Part shown: positions 44,341 to 55,028 of the stretch, in pieces
Layout of the letters: the number at the start of each line of letters is the position of its first letter
Numbering within the stretch: position 1 is the stretch's first letter
Source of the DNA: Canna indica
Lineage: Eukaryota > Streptophyta > Magnoliopsida > Zingiberales > Cannaceae
Assembly (NCBI GenBank): GCA_034359265.1
Contig: CP136891.1
Span: 48,972,001 to 49,036,000 of the forward strand
Length of the DNA stretch: 64,000 bases
Direction: 5' to 3'
The notes under the pieces: model-generated
The model's database searches: none
Told to the model about the DNA's origin: nothing
What the model saw: only the letters and a program-made list of their open reading frames with translations
Made by a program: the position numbers and the translations under genes

Positions 44341-45120
44341 TTTTTAGCATATAATCTAGTAAGGATCTCAAGTAATCTCAACCCATAAAAATCCCTCATC
44401 AAACACACCCCCACCTCCATGGCCGAACAGCCCTAGGGCATGACTAGGGCTGCCGCACATTGCAAGGGTTCTAGGCCTCCCTTCTTCGCTAATCCAACAA
44501 TCTCGATCAACCAAAAACCAAGCAATCGACAAGCTTTCATTCCATCTTCAAAAGAAAATATCCCCATGAAGGGGGCGACATAGAGAGAGGAAGAAAGAGG
44601 GAGGAGGGGAGGGGAAAAATCCACTCACCTGAGAAGAATGATTGAAAGGAAGATGCAATCCTCGCTTTCCGCGGCGTCCGACCCCCGTTTCTTCCGTGAA
44701 CTCCGACCAAAATAGCCTCCTCTCCAAAATCCTCACTCACCTCTCTCTCCCTTTTCTTTCTCAGGTTCCATGCGGCTGTAGCAGCCGTACGACACCCCTT
44801 TATTTTATATTATTTTTTTATATTTTATTTTGGCTGAAATTACAATTCTGCCCTTAACTTAAGTGGTTCACTAAACCTTCCTATCTCACCCAATCCAAGT
44901 CCGAATTCGGATCTGATTGAACCATTGGATTCCACTCTGAGTCCTCTTTAAATACGTGACACATGAAATAGTTTTCCATTTAAATTTATAATTAAGAAAA
45001 TTTCTAGAGTATTCGGGTCTCACCTCAAGCTAAGCGTCAAGGCTCAAGCCCGCGCGCACCATCTCGCGTCACATGCAACCCTCTAAAACAAATATACATA
45101 AAATATTTTAGCGGGTATAA

Positions 45121-47041
45121 TAGTTCGGCAGCCCTAGGATGACCCTAGGGGTGCTCGGCCAAGGGTGGAGCAAGGGTGCCTTCAAGGTGTTCGATAAAAT
45201 GCTCAAGTGAGAGACCTTGGTTATTTTGTAGTTTATATCTTGATTTGTTTATCAAAATAAGTTCTTATATGATCAAGTATGCTTTATATGTAATCTGTGA
45301 TTTTTTTGGAAAAATCATGTTTTTAAAAAATATGGATCTTGATATTGATGCCACAGAGGTTCTTGTAGAAAGTTTCTTGATCATGATGCTTGGTTCTTGT
45401 TTATAATACTTGTTGATGCTTGTTAGCCTTGTTGTTAAGCATGGAAATTGAGAAATTTATCTCAAGATTTATATTCTATTTAAATGATAATTAAGGGCTT
45501 AATTTCTGGGAATTTCGGATTTATTTTCATGCTATGCTCATAATTTGATGTTGCTGGAATTTCATACTAAGATGATGAATCTGTGTTGTTTTTAAATTGC
45601 TTGCTGTGATGTGTGTATATCTCTGAACATAATCATATAACCTATCGTTTCAACCAGTAAATATAGTTTGGAAACATAGGACACATTCTGGAAACCTGAT
45701 TCGGGTTAGATACATCAGTATTGTGCACAACAGTAAGCTTAAACAAAACCCTAAAACAAAACCCTAATTGTGGTGAACTAAATTTTAATTGCATAATTAA
45801 AAGTGGGAAAAAGGGTCAACATAATCTGTTATGAACCAACAAATAAAAGTTTTGCATGAAATAAAACCGCACGGGTTTATGACATTATGGGTCGAGAAGT
45901 TGGGGTCGGTTATTGGAGTGTTGAGATGATTCCCAATAAGGACACCCTTAAGACACCATAGGAAAGATCACTTATGTCATGGTGTGCCATATCTTTATGA
46001 ATGGCGGAGAGGCTCATTGAGGAGCTGGAATGCGGGCTAGACCCGGGAGGTTGGATGGCTAATTCCCAACCCACGGAACAAGTTCGGAGGGCCTTTCTCG
46101 ATTGTTCTGGTTTGGCCTCGTGGGATAAGTTCGGAGGGCCTACTCAATTATCCCCGAGGTGGTTTTTAAGGAATAAGTTCGGAGGGCCTACCCGATTATT
46201 CTTGAGATATCTTAGAGGAGTAAGTTCGGAGGGCCTACCCGATTGCTCCTGTGATTTCTTATAGGGGCAAATTCGGATGGGCGAATCCGATTGTCCCTAC
46301 GCATCTCGTGGAGTAAGTTTGGAGGGCCTTCCCGGTTGCTCCCTAGTTTCTTTATACTAGGATAAGTTCGGAGGGCCTTCCCGATTATCCTAGTATGTGT
46401 TGTTGCCATAGGGCATGGTAGGCTCAAGCCTATTGTTCTTCACCATTTGGGTGTTGGCTGCCTTCAGGCAGGTGGTGGCCGGATGGCCTATTAGCTGATC
46501 ACTTTCTTGTGACCTTTTCCTGCTTGAGCCAGGAGTTTTACCTTGTGCACCTTATCTGTGATATATTTTTTTTGTAAGGGTTGGCAGAATCGGTCACTGA
46601 GTTCTTTGAACTCACCCGTTGTCATTTAGTTTTGCAGAGCCTGACCGATGAGGTGGGCTGGAGCACTGGGCGCAGCTGGTGGGCAGAGGAGCAGCATGAT
46701 CTCATAACAGTCCTAATTAGGGTCGTAGTCGAGTCTTTTGGTAGTGTGTCATGCAATTTTGTTGGTTTTTGGAGTTGTAGCTCTTGAGGGCATTTATGTC
46801 ATTTTATTTAGATTTTATTGTATTTGGTCTGTTGAACTTGATGTATTATTTCCACGTTTTATTCGTTTGTTAAAACTTGTTTAGGATGAACTATGTTTTG
46901 ATTTCTAGATTAATTAACAACTTATTGATTTCTTTTCGCTATTGGTTAATCTTATGATGTTGGCATGTGCATGAGTTAGGCTGCGGGGTATAGGCACGTA
47001 TACTCTAGCCGGTCACGTGACCCTGTATTTGGGGCGTGACA
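45121..47041 (+). repeat. Tekay LTR fragment with hairpin array
   Basis: It begins within the LTR (GTTCGGCAGCCCTAGGATGA, as at 27297) and ends GGGGCGTGACA at 47041. It includes the seven-unit inverted-repeat array and the conserved hairpin pair at 46578-46615. It lacks the LTR start and has no PBS after it, so it is a truncated LTR. Confidence 0.82.
46075..46396 (+). repeat. Seven-unit covarying inverted-repeat array
   Basis: Paired arms: GGAACAA/TTGTTCT (46075-46108), GGGATAA/TTATCCC (46122-46154), GGAATAA/TTATTCT (46170-46202), AGGAGTAA/TTGCTCCT (46216-46250), AGGGGCAA/TTGTCCCT (46263-46298), GGAGTAA/TTGCTCC (46310-46342) and ATACTAGGATAA/TTATCCTAGTAT (46354-46396). Inside each unit TTCGG usually pairs with CCGA around AGGGCCT(A/T)C. 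Confidence 0.88.
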
Positions 47042-47069
47042 ATAGGTGTAATAAGTTTGGATGGTGAAG

Positions 47070-48747
47070 TGTAAGACACGAAAAATTTCCTAATATAAAA
47101 ATCTATTAGAAGTGTAAGACAATGGGTTAGTCGAGTCGAGCCTCAGAATCATCTCGAGTAGAAGGTATGACTCGACTAATGAAGTATGAAGTTTAAATTT
47201 GGTTAAATGACCCTTTCCTTTTATGCGTTGATACTTTAATTGAGTTAAGAATGACTCGTGTTGCGGATAGAGTCGGAACCCAAGTTGGACTCGGACTGAT
47301 TCGAGTCAAGGTTATGTAGTGTAAGGGGGCAATTAAGTCATTGTAGATGAGGGAATAAAATCCCTCATCATTGAGCCGTGCGGCTCATCTAGGAGCCACA
47401 CAAAGCTCGAGCAAGGGAGAAGGGAAAAGAGGGAGGATAGATCTTGGTCGACGCCGGAGATCGTGCCGTCGTCGGAAGATTTGATATCGTTAGCATTCAA
47501 TTCTTCTTCTTCCTCAAGCAAAGGTGAGTGGTTGATTTCCATGAATGATTGGGGGAGGTGTGTGGCCGAACCCCCTAGGACTGCTTGGTGGAGATTTTGT
47601 CACAAGTTTTCATCGATCTTAGGTACTTGGATCGCTGTATCGCTGTTTTGTGCGTTATTGCATCGGATCTACTACGTGTTTTTCTCGGATTTTGAAGTTA
47701 TAGGGGCTGCCGAGTAGAGGGAAAAGGGGAAAGGTCATGCCGAAATTTTCCCCAATTCCCTTGACGAGTATAAACCCGAAAATAAAGGGCTGAACACGGC
47801 CGAACGCTCAGGATTTTAAACAAGGAAACTCTAGGACACTTGCTTGTGTAATGTGTTTGTAATGGTCTTCCGAGATGCCTGAGTAGTCGGAAAGACGAAT
47901 ACATGACTCGGCCTGTGATTGGGTCTTGAGATATCACCAGGGTCCGCTACATGTCAGACCCCAGTTGGGTGGGACTAGCTATCCCTACCCCAGACGGTGT
48001 CCGGAGACTAGCACACCATCCTAGTCGATGGCCCGGAGACTTCTTGATTTCACTTTGGTACTGTGTGGCCCGAGTGGCCAGTGTACTATTACCATGTATG
48101 GTAGGGCTGGTTATGGCTGAAATTCCTAGACCATGAGTAGGCCCTAAGGGCCGGATGCCAAGTGGCTTAAGTAGGCCGTTATGGCGGGTTTTACTAATAT
48201 ATGGTCTATACAAGACGACCCATGGGGTCGGTTGTCATATCAAAAGTCACTTACCTCACTGACTTTATACTGTGCTGCCTTATATACTTATGCATGTTTA
48301 CTGGGGATTATGTGGAGGTTTCGAAGAACCGCTCACCGAGTCCCATGTGGACTCACGGTTTATTTCCAATTATTTTGCAGAGCATGATCAGTGAGTTGGG
48401 GCTTGGCGTCATGGTGCAGTTGGAGGGCAGACGGTGGTGCTAATCTCGTAGCGGCGTCCTATAGTCTTAGTCTAGTGTGTAGTTGTTGTCATTTCTCTAC
48501 ATTGATAGTTGTTGTCTTCTAAAGCTTGTAATCAACTTTGAACTTGAGATGTTTCAGTTTGTGATGATGTTAGCTACTCTTCTTTTTTTAAAAAAAAATT
48601 GTGAACTTTTGAAATTCTAAATAAAACAACATTGTGATTTCTTTTTATTCGATGTGTTTCAGTTTCTCGTTGGTCAGTGTAGGTAGTAGGCTTCAGGGTA
48701 GTATGTAGACCCTAGCCGGTCACACGACCTTGAGTTGGGGTGTGACA
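47070..48747 (+). repeat. Solo Tekay-type LTR with TSD TGAAG
   Basis: 1678 bp, starting TGTAAGACACGAAAAATTTC and ending GAGTTGGGGTGTGACA. The perfect target duplication TGAAG lies at 47065-47069 and 48748-48752. The conserved hairpins are at 48313-48356. It is about 800 bp shorter than the solo LTR at 41838 through loss in the middle. Confidence 0.92.
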
Positions 48748-48791
48748 TGAAGTATTTAATTAGCTATTGATATTGTGGCGAGTCATCTATT

Positions 48792-49129
48792 CACTACAAC
48801 ACAACTAACCTATAGAGACACATAATTAGAGACAAATTAAATTTTTGTTTCTAAATATTCACATTTAGAGACGAATAAACAAAAAATTTGTTCCTAATTA
48901 GCCTCTAAAAATAGCTTTAGAGTTAGATCAATTAAGTGACTTTGTTGATGGTGTTTCTATAGCTTAGAGTCAAATCAATTATATGACTCTATTATTGTTG
49001 TTTCTATAGATCTTTCGAGGCTAATTAGGATCAAATTTTGTGTCTATTAGTCTCTAAATGTGAAGATTTAGAAACAAAATATAATTTGTCTCTAATTTTG
49101 TATCTCTATAGGTCAATTGTGTTATAGTG
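48792..49129. mobile_element. CACTA-like MITE with TSD ATT
   Basis: 338 bp with terminal inverted repeats CACTACAACACAACTAACCT and AGGTCAATTGTGTTATAGTG, extending over CTATAGAGACAC and its complement. It is flanked by ATT on both sides (48789-48791 and 49130-49132), the 3-bp duplication of CACTA transposons. No coding sequence. It lies in a former intron or 3' flank of the beta-glucosidase pseudogene. Confidence 0.88.
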
Positions 49130-49178
49130 ATTTTCTTGTCTTGAGAAAAAAAAAATTTATTACTTATGAAAATTTTAC

Positions 49179-49694
49179 CTGATACTTCTCAAGATATCTC
49201 TTCACAGCAGATGCATGAGATAAGATAATATTATGAGCCACAATATAAGGTTCTATACTTGAGTTTCCAAAGGTACAATTAGTACATCTTCCAGGAGTTT
49301 CCAAACGTACAATTAGTACATCTTCCAGGAGAAAATTTTACCTGATACTTGAGTATTCTCTTGTGATTAATTTAATATCAATATATTATGTAGCTGTAGA
49401 TGAGTAATATAGAAAACCCTTGTTACAAAGGACATATATAAACTACTTACTAGGTATTCTAACAAATGTATCCCAAATGCACAGTCCTCTACATCCTTTG
49501 AGTGTCATTCCCTCAACTTGGTAAGCAGATGCTGTAGTTCCAAACACAAAGCCCTTAGGGAAGCTACGACGATTTTCTTTATGTGCCTTGGAAACAAGAT
49601 CTAACTTCTTTTCATCGTCGCAATATATGGGGGTGAAAAGGAGAGACAACGAAAGGAAAAAGATGAAGACAAATGATAAATGCAATAGACCCAT
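49179..49694 (-). pseudogene. GH1 beta-glucosidase, 5' exon and an internal exon only
   Basis: Exon 1 (49451-49694) encodes a signal peptide ([20 protein letters not shown]) then [20 protein letters not shown] and LCIWDTF, the N-terminus of plant family GH1 enzymes, which hydrolyse glucosides in the vacuole, ER or wall. It ends at a perfect GTAAGT donor (49445-49450). A later GH1 exon (49179-49296) reads [20 protein letters not shown] and [10 protein letters not shown], ending at a GTAAAA donor. The exons between them and all later ones, including those with both catalytic Glu residues, are absent, so no active enzyme can result. A 34-bp tandem repeat lies between the pieces. The only clear host gene 5' end in the window. 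Confidence 0.85.
49261..49328. repeat. 34-bp tandem duplication in GH1 pseudogene
   Basis: GAGTTTCCAAAGGTACAATT, with its following 14 bases, occurs at 49261-49294 and 49295-49328 with one mismatch. It is followed by a second copy of AAAATTTTACCTGATACT (49331-49350) that matches the exon/intron border near 49169-49186. Confidence 0.9.
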
Positions 49695-49732
49695 TGTTTG
49701 GTGGTTAACTAAAGGTGTGAGTTATGCCCGGG

Positions 49733-49742
49733 TATATATATA
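49733..49742 (-). promoter_or_regulatory. TATA box of GH1 pseudogene
   Basis: TATATATATA lies 39-48 bases upstream of the start codon at 49694 on the minus strand. The distance is short but suits a TATA box with a brief leader. Confidence 0.55.
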
Positions 49743-50001
49743 GTAGTATAAAGGATGTAGTTGGATAAATATGTGTCAGAAATATTTATTTAATAAAATT
49801 GAAAATTCTATTGATACCAAAAATTGTGGAATGAAACAATGGGTGGCGAAACTCATAAAATGACAACAAGAATTGACAAATTCTTACCCTCCTTTAATAT
49901 GTGGATAACAAATAAAGTGGGTTTCCATCTTATCTATTGGTTTGATAAAAAAAGAATTTATCAAATGATTATTAATAATCAACCAATTGGTGGCCAAGTG
50001 T
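49743..50001. other. Upstream flank of GH1 pseudogene
   Basis: AT-rich unique-looking sequence between the TATA box and the next LTR-like start. It is a candidate host promoter remnant; I see no further element or gene. Confidence 0.5.
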
Positions 50002-51136
50002 TGTAATACCCATTTTTTTAAAAAAAAATTGTTTAATTATTTTTGCGGGGAAATTCGAACACATCTCAGAGCAGGCCGGGTGAAACGCCAGAGGGTATGA
50101 ATTGAGGTACGGCCTTTACAAGCATTGTAATTATTTTTATGTAGGATGGTTTGGTCTTTAGGTGGTAGAGGGACTCGAGTCGGTTGAGTCCAGAGGTTCG
50201 AATGGAACTTGAATCGGACTTGAATGGGTTAAGTTACTGTTTATATTAGACTTAACTTGTGATGGGGGTATTTTGGTAATTTAATAAATGAAGTTGAAGC
50301 ATGTTATATTTTGCACCAGGGACCGTACGGATCAAGAATAGCCACACGCATGCATCCTATGCGCAAGGGGAAAGAGAGGGGTGATTAGAGAAGACTCGGA
50401 TTTCGACGTTGCTGTAATTCGTCGACAAGGGAATGTGGAGAGTCATCTTCCTTTTTGATTTCTTCTTGAGTGAGTAGTTCCTTGCCATTAACAATAGGGA
50501 TTCTTGGATTTCTTAGCCGCCCCTTGTCTTTGGGATCTTTCCAAATTTTTTCTTGAATTGTTGTTGTTTTACGGATGGTTTCTATAGGAAGATGTGTATT
50601 GTTGCGGTCTTTCGTTTCTTGTGCGAGTTTTATGGTGCGGTCGCCTCTATTGGTGGCCCTAGGGTTTTGGGGCCAACTGAATAGGGATAAGGGAAGGAGG
50701 GCTTTGAAATTTTGTCTAATGTTTAATTTGATACATTGATTTCATCTCCTAACAATTGGTTCAAATTGTTTACTCTAGGAAGGGAGACTAGGAGGGCCAG
50801 CCGTATAGGACTACCATAATTTTAGGGTAGGCCCGGATGGTTTAGGGTAATAAAACCCTTAGGATTTATACTTAGACATCATTGTATATTGATTAGAATG
50901 CTTACAATTTATATTGTACTATGTTGCATGAACCAAAGAACATAGTATAAGGTGGCCGGCCACAATAGGGTTACCCCAAGGGTTTTAGGGTCAGCCCGGG
51001 TAGGAACGTTTGAGTAAACTTCGTGACAACGTTGATATAGTAGATTCTTAATGAACTTAGCGATGAGAATGTTTACATAATCTAATTCCTGAGGTATTAG
51101 GAGGGTGTACACTCATGCGAATCACCTAAGTCCTAC
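50002..51136 (+). repeat. LTR-like fragment starting TGTAATACCC
   Basis: It starts TGTAATACCCATTTTTTT and shows the same plan as the Tekay LTRs: GGTATGAATTGAGG-like start block, a GAGTCGG-rich zone, a leader ending in GAGTGAGTAG, and AAGGGGAAAGAGAGG-like sequence. It is cut at 51137 by a CACTA terminus. No LTR end is found. It represents a diverged LTR family. Confidence 0.5.
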
Positions 51137-51578
51137 CACTAAAAATTTTGTGGCAAAATTTTGGAGTGGCCAACAACAATTAGCCACAAAAGGTGTAATC
51201 TTCGATAAAATTTATGGCAAAATTATTTTTGTGGTTAAAAGTATAAGTTTTAACAATTTGTGATAATTTTTTTAATTTTGCCACTAATAATTAACTCAAC
51301 GTCCAAAATTTATAGTTTTTTAAATTTATGACAACAGGTTTTGCCACTAATTAAAAATATTCTACTGTGGCAAGCGTTTGCAACAAAAATTTTGCCACAA
51401 GTTTGTCACGATATTCTGTGGCAAATGTTTGCGACAATATTTTTGTCACAACTTTGTCACAATATTTTGTGGGAATTATTTATGACAATATATTTGCCAT
51501 AGACATAGAACTATTTATTATGGCAAATTTTTGTGCCATAGTTGTTAAAATAATTGAAAAAAGTTTTAGGCGGGTATC

Positions 51579-51581
<3 letters not shown>

Positions 51582-51612
<31 letters not shown>
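51582..51612. repeat. TA dinucleotide microsatellite
   Basis: An uninterrupted TA run of about 15 units. Confidence 0.95.
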
Positions 51613-51614
<2 letters not shown>

Positions 51615-51993
51615 CTATATACTTAACTAACAAATATAAAAATATTTTTCTTATATTTTTATATAAATATAAGAAACAAATATAGTAAGATAAATATTTT
51701 TCCAAATAATTTTTATTTTTTATTATAATAACAAATATAATATAAAAAATATTAACTATAATAATATCAATAATTGTAATAAAATTTATAAAAAATAAAC
51801 TCAATAATTAACCCAAACCCTCTATTATATTTGCCTCCTTTATTTCTCTCGATTTTTTTTCACACCCTGCGCTCGTCCCCAACCCTATTTTTCCTCTATC
51901 AATTTTCCATCCCAATCCCTCACCAACCGTCGCCCTAATCGCTCCTCGTTCCCCAATCCTCAGCCTTCCTCCATCGCTTCATGTGAAAAAGAG

Positions 51994-52192
51994 ATGCACG
52001 ACTTTTGCTTCATGATCCCGTACGGACTCCTGGTCCTCGTCAGCGGCATCATCGGCTATGCGCGGCGAGGCAGCACGGCGTCGCTTGCTAGAGGCGCGAG
52101 CTCTGGTGTCGTTCTTCTCCTCACAGGGTTCCTCGGCCTCAAAGCCTTTGAGAAGCGTCGCAACTCCTATGTTGCCTTGGTCTTGGAGACCC
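51994..52192 (+). pseudogene. TMEM14/FAX-like protein, first exon
   Basis: The ATG at 51994 opens MHDFCFMIPYGLLVLVSGII, then GYARRGSTASLARGAS, GVVLLLTGFLGLKAFEKRRN and SYVALVLET, the N-terminal half of plant TMEM14 (UPF0136) proteins, small four-helix membrane proteins of which the FAX members export fatty acids from plastids. The first two membrane helices and the GSTASL motif are visible. The exon ends at C|GTAAGA (52192/52193), a proper donor. The usual second exon is not found downstream. A C-rich 5' leader (51850-51990) precedes it. It is a gene fragment, probably transposon-captured. Confidence 0.8.
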
Positions 52193-53235
52193 GTAAGAAG
52201 CTCCTTGGGTCATCTTTCCCGGATCATTTCTTTCAAGTTTGTGAATTTATTTCACCATGCGTTCAATGCTTTTTTATTTTGATTATTTTGGGGAAAAGCG
52301 GATCTTATTTGCAAGTTATGATACTTGGTTTGACCTAGCGTTTTATTTAAAGATGACACATTTATGCTTCAATATTTATTGAATAAAGATCGGTTCATGT
52401 TGTAACATTTTCCTATATTGCAGCTTGTTGTTTGATACTAGAATGGGGAAATTGTTTGTAGCTTCACTGTGGTTGGAAGAGAATGGGCAGATGAAGACAA
52501 AAAGCATGTCCTAAGTAGATGATTGTGAAGCTGCATGGGTTTTCAATGCCATGTGTCATGTTGTTTGAGAGCTTTAAAATACGTTATGATGGTTGGATGC
52601 ATCAGCATAAAAATTGTGTTTATTCAAATATGTCATTAATCACTCTTGTTTTTTAATAGACCATTTTCCTCCTCTTTTTCCTGCTATAAATACAAGTTCA
52701 TATTGGGTGATGTGTATTTATTCAAAGATCATGATTTCAATTCCAACTTGTTTCTGAATTGGGAAGTTTTGTTTATGATTTGATTGTGTAGTGCCATTTG
52801 TTGCAGCAAAGCTACATCAACAAAAGTCGCATGAGCTGAATCAACCAATGCTTGTTCAAAATTTGTTGACTGTTTAGCACATTTTTTCATCATATCTTCC
52901 AAATTTTAGTTGCCTCTGTTTAGCACATTTTTTACCCTGCCCTATTTATGGATGAAGCCTTAGAAAAGCTACTAGTAGTAATCTTTGCACACTTTGACTA
53001 AATTCCTTGGTTTTGGCAAGTATTTTTTTAACCTTTTCTTACACAATTACGTAGTAGTAGCCATCTGGTTGTCTTACTCAACTATTTTGTTTCAATGATG
53101 CTTACCCAACTATTTTGTTTCGGTGATGCTTTGGACTTCAATCACCTTGTTTCTCTTGTCAAGCATTCTAGCATCGTGGTAATGTTGGACTGAAGTTCAC
53201 TGTTTAGCAGCTGATTATTGAAGTGTTTTCTTTGT

Positions 53236-53788
53236 TGATATTGACAAGGAGGAAAGGAAACAAGAATTGGAGAAAAAGTTGCATGTTTTGAATGAGAAGA
53301 AGCACAATCTTGTCCAAATGTTAAAGCAGGTAAGCTTCATTCCAACTTGTTTATCTATTTTACTTATTACTATCATTATAATTGCTAAATTTTCTTTATA
53401 TCAGTTGGGATCTGGAATAACTGAGAAAATTTTGGATATCAACTAATGTTTTTTGTTGGATTCAATCATGGATAGTGTTTTTCACCTACTAATTATGCAA
53501 GACTTAAAACAACATAATTTTACTCATGGAAATTATCATAGAGAAATATAACTTCTGAAATAGAAGAGACAACAAGATTTTTGCTTTATGAGAACGGTAT
53601 ATTTGGTTGTCCAACTGATCTTAAATGTAGAAGAAGAAATAAAGAGGAGCATGCAGTCACCTGTTTTACGCCTTTCTATTACTCAAAAAGTAGAAACAAC
53701 ATTTGAGATGGGTGTTATTAAACAAGTTCCCAAGCTTATAGTAGATGTTAGTTTTGGTAGTGATTCTGGTAGGGAATCAAATGCGCCT
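53236..53788 (+). pseudogene. Two exons of an unrecognised coiled-coil host gene
   Basis: Exon 1 (about 53236-53330) reads EERKQELEKKLHVLNEKKHN and LVQMLKQ and ends at CAG|GTAAGC. Exon 2 (about 53612-53788) reads ILNVEEEIKRSMQSPVLRLS, ITQKVETTFEMGVIKQVPKL and VDVSFGSDSGRESN. The join gives an uninterrupted frame and the style of a plant protein with a charged helix followed by a Ser-rich region. The acceptor before exon 2 reads CAACTG instead of an AG, probably mutated. It ends where a MITE begins at 53794. I do not know the parent gene. Confidence 0.5.
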
Positions 53789-53793
53789 GCTAG

Positions 53794-53882
53794 TAGGGGT
53801 GAGCCAAAAAACCGGTTTTCGGTTAACCAGAAAACCGGTTCAATTTTTTCGTGCCGGGCCAGGCCAAAAACTGCCACCCCTA
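53794..53882. mobile_element. Small hAT-like MITE (89 bp)
   Basis: It begins TAGGGGTGAGCCAAAAAACC and ends GGCCAAAAACTGCCACCCCTA, imperfect terminal inverted repeats. It contains AACCGGTTTTCGGTTAACC-type palindromes and one TTTTTTCGTGCCGGGCC motif. The flanks CCTGCTAG and CCTGTCCC share only four bases, so an 8-bp hAT duplication is not confirmed. Confidence 0.6.
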
Positions 53883-54841
53883 CCTGTCCCCATCTCTTCA
53901 ATTTGCTCTCGTTCATAGGCGAGTCGGCACCGGCAAGTCGGTGCACCCATCTCATCACTAAATAATGATTTGTTGCTTTTATTTGACATAAGCCAGGGGT
54001 TTGTAGAAGCTGGTGTAGCCATAGAAGCTGGTGTAGAAGCTGGTAGCTACAACAAATGTTTAGTTATTTTAATTTTAGAGATGAAAAATTGAAATGTTCT
54101 CTAGTATTCACCAAATCTCTATTTGTGTGGTTTTAATAGACAAGAGAGGTGTCTCAAGTTAAATGAATACTTAGCCAAGATATGGATATCTTTAATGCCA
54201 TTTATTTTAGATTATAGGAAAGGCTAAAAGTAGCCTATTTGTGATACTTGTCTGTTCCTAGTCAAAGTAATATAAACTGTCCTATGGTGGAATATTACAA
54301 TCTTTCAACTTTTTAATTCCTCTTTCTTTTCCACTGTCCTATCTTAGAGTAACAAGCTTACCTAGAAAATTTCGACTCTATGTGATTCTTAATGATGGTT
54401 ATTTTTTTGTCACTGAAGTTTTGAAGCATATTTATCCAGATTGTTTGTTCAGTTGTACAGTATGTTTTAACAGACATTTGCATCTCCCTGACTGTGTTAA
54501 TGCCTTGTGGTTAGTTCATGATGGCATTGCAAGTACACCATTATGGATTCTCTAGTGTTTGACTTGATTCTATAGTCTAGTTATATATATAGTTCTAGTA
54601 AAATACTTATGCAAGTTGAAATACTCTGCTTCTTCCAATGTTTGACTACAGTTTACAAGGTGCCATCGGCAGAGCAAGAGCTACAATTTGTCTAGTCTTT
54701 CTAATTGCAAGGAGGCTGATTGTTTGATTTATCTTTATTTTAGGTTTTCTTGTTGGATTTGGAGAACATGGCAGGTGAGATAGAGAGCATATTGCATGTG
54801 AATATTTGTTATAATATATACGAACAAGCTTATTTTTCATT
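53883..54841. other. Host-like non-coding sequence
   Basis: No credible gene. A splice-acceptor-like TTTATTTTAG at about 54743 is followed by an open stretch FLLDLENMAGEIESILHVNI (54751-54810), possibly a further exon fragment. Otherwise nothing recognised. Confidence 0.35.
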
Positions 54842-54843
54842 TA

Positions 54844-55020
54844 GGGGGTGTTTGGTTGCCCACAAGTGCAAATGTTGTAAAATCTATTTGCAGCCTACCG
54901 TTTGGTTGCTCGCAAGTAGAGTTGCAATTTCTATTTACAAGCGTTTGGTTGGCCGCAAATGGAAGTTGCAATTACACTTGCAACTTGCATCTTCGTATCT
55001 AGGTCTAGTAATTTGGCACG
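54844..55020. repeat. Partial TIR-type repeat (GGGGGTGTTTGGTTGC start)
   Basis: GGGGGTGTTTGGTTGCCCAC followed by GTTTGGTTGCTCGCAAGT and GTTTGGTTGGCCGCAA resembles the terminal region of common plant MITEs. The opposite terminus is not found, so it is a fragment. Confidence 0.45.
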
Positions 55021-55028
55021 GTCTGATA

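Larger units (their letters stand above)
40016..45080 (-). repeat. Reverse Tekay-type LTR, split by a solo LTR
   Basis: On the minus strand this follows the LTR plan: the conserved hairpin near 40299-40330, a tandem inverted-repeat array (40481-40747), a minisatellite (41440-41790), a leader containing the conserved GGTTTAGTGGA-like gene-start zone, and an end near 45012 (complement AGACCCGAATACTC). It is interrupted at 41838-44340. Its 3' LTR end is missing at 40016, where it meets another LTR head to head. It is a different subfamily from the solo LTR inside it. Confidence 0.68.
51137..53793 (+). mobile_element. CACTA-like element carrying host exons (one end seen)
   Basis: CACTAAAAATTTTGTGGC at 51137 is a CACTA-type terminus. 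It is followed by subterminal TTTGCCACAA/TTGTGGCAAA repeats in both orientations to about 51540, a (TA)n run and then host-gene exons. The opposite terminus is not found before the next element at 53794, so the right limit is only the extent of host-like sequence. It would be a Pack-type CACTA if the other end exists. Confidence 0.45.

Noticed and set aside
46075..46396. CRISPR-like regular repeat array
   Set aside because: Units are adjacent, degenerate and internally palindromic with no unique spacers or cas genes. The array lies in a plant LTR.
47333..47717. Gene-like ORFs with possible splice donor in the solo LTR
   Set aside because: The segment is the LTR leader, found in the same place in other LTRs with the reading frame not conserved.
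49179..49694. Functional beta-glucosidase gene
   Set aside because: Only two of the expected dozen or so exons can be found before an MITE and a solo LTR. Catalytic exons are missing.
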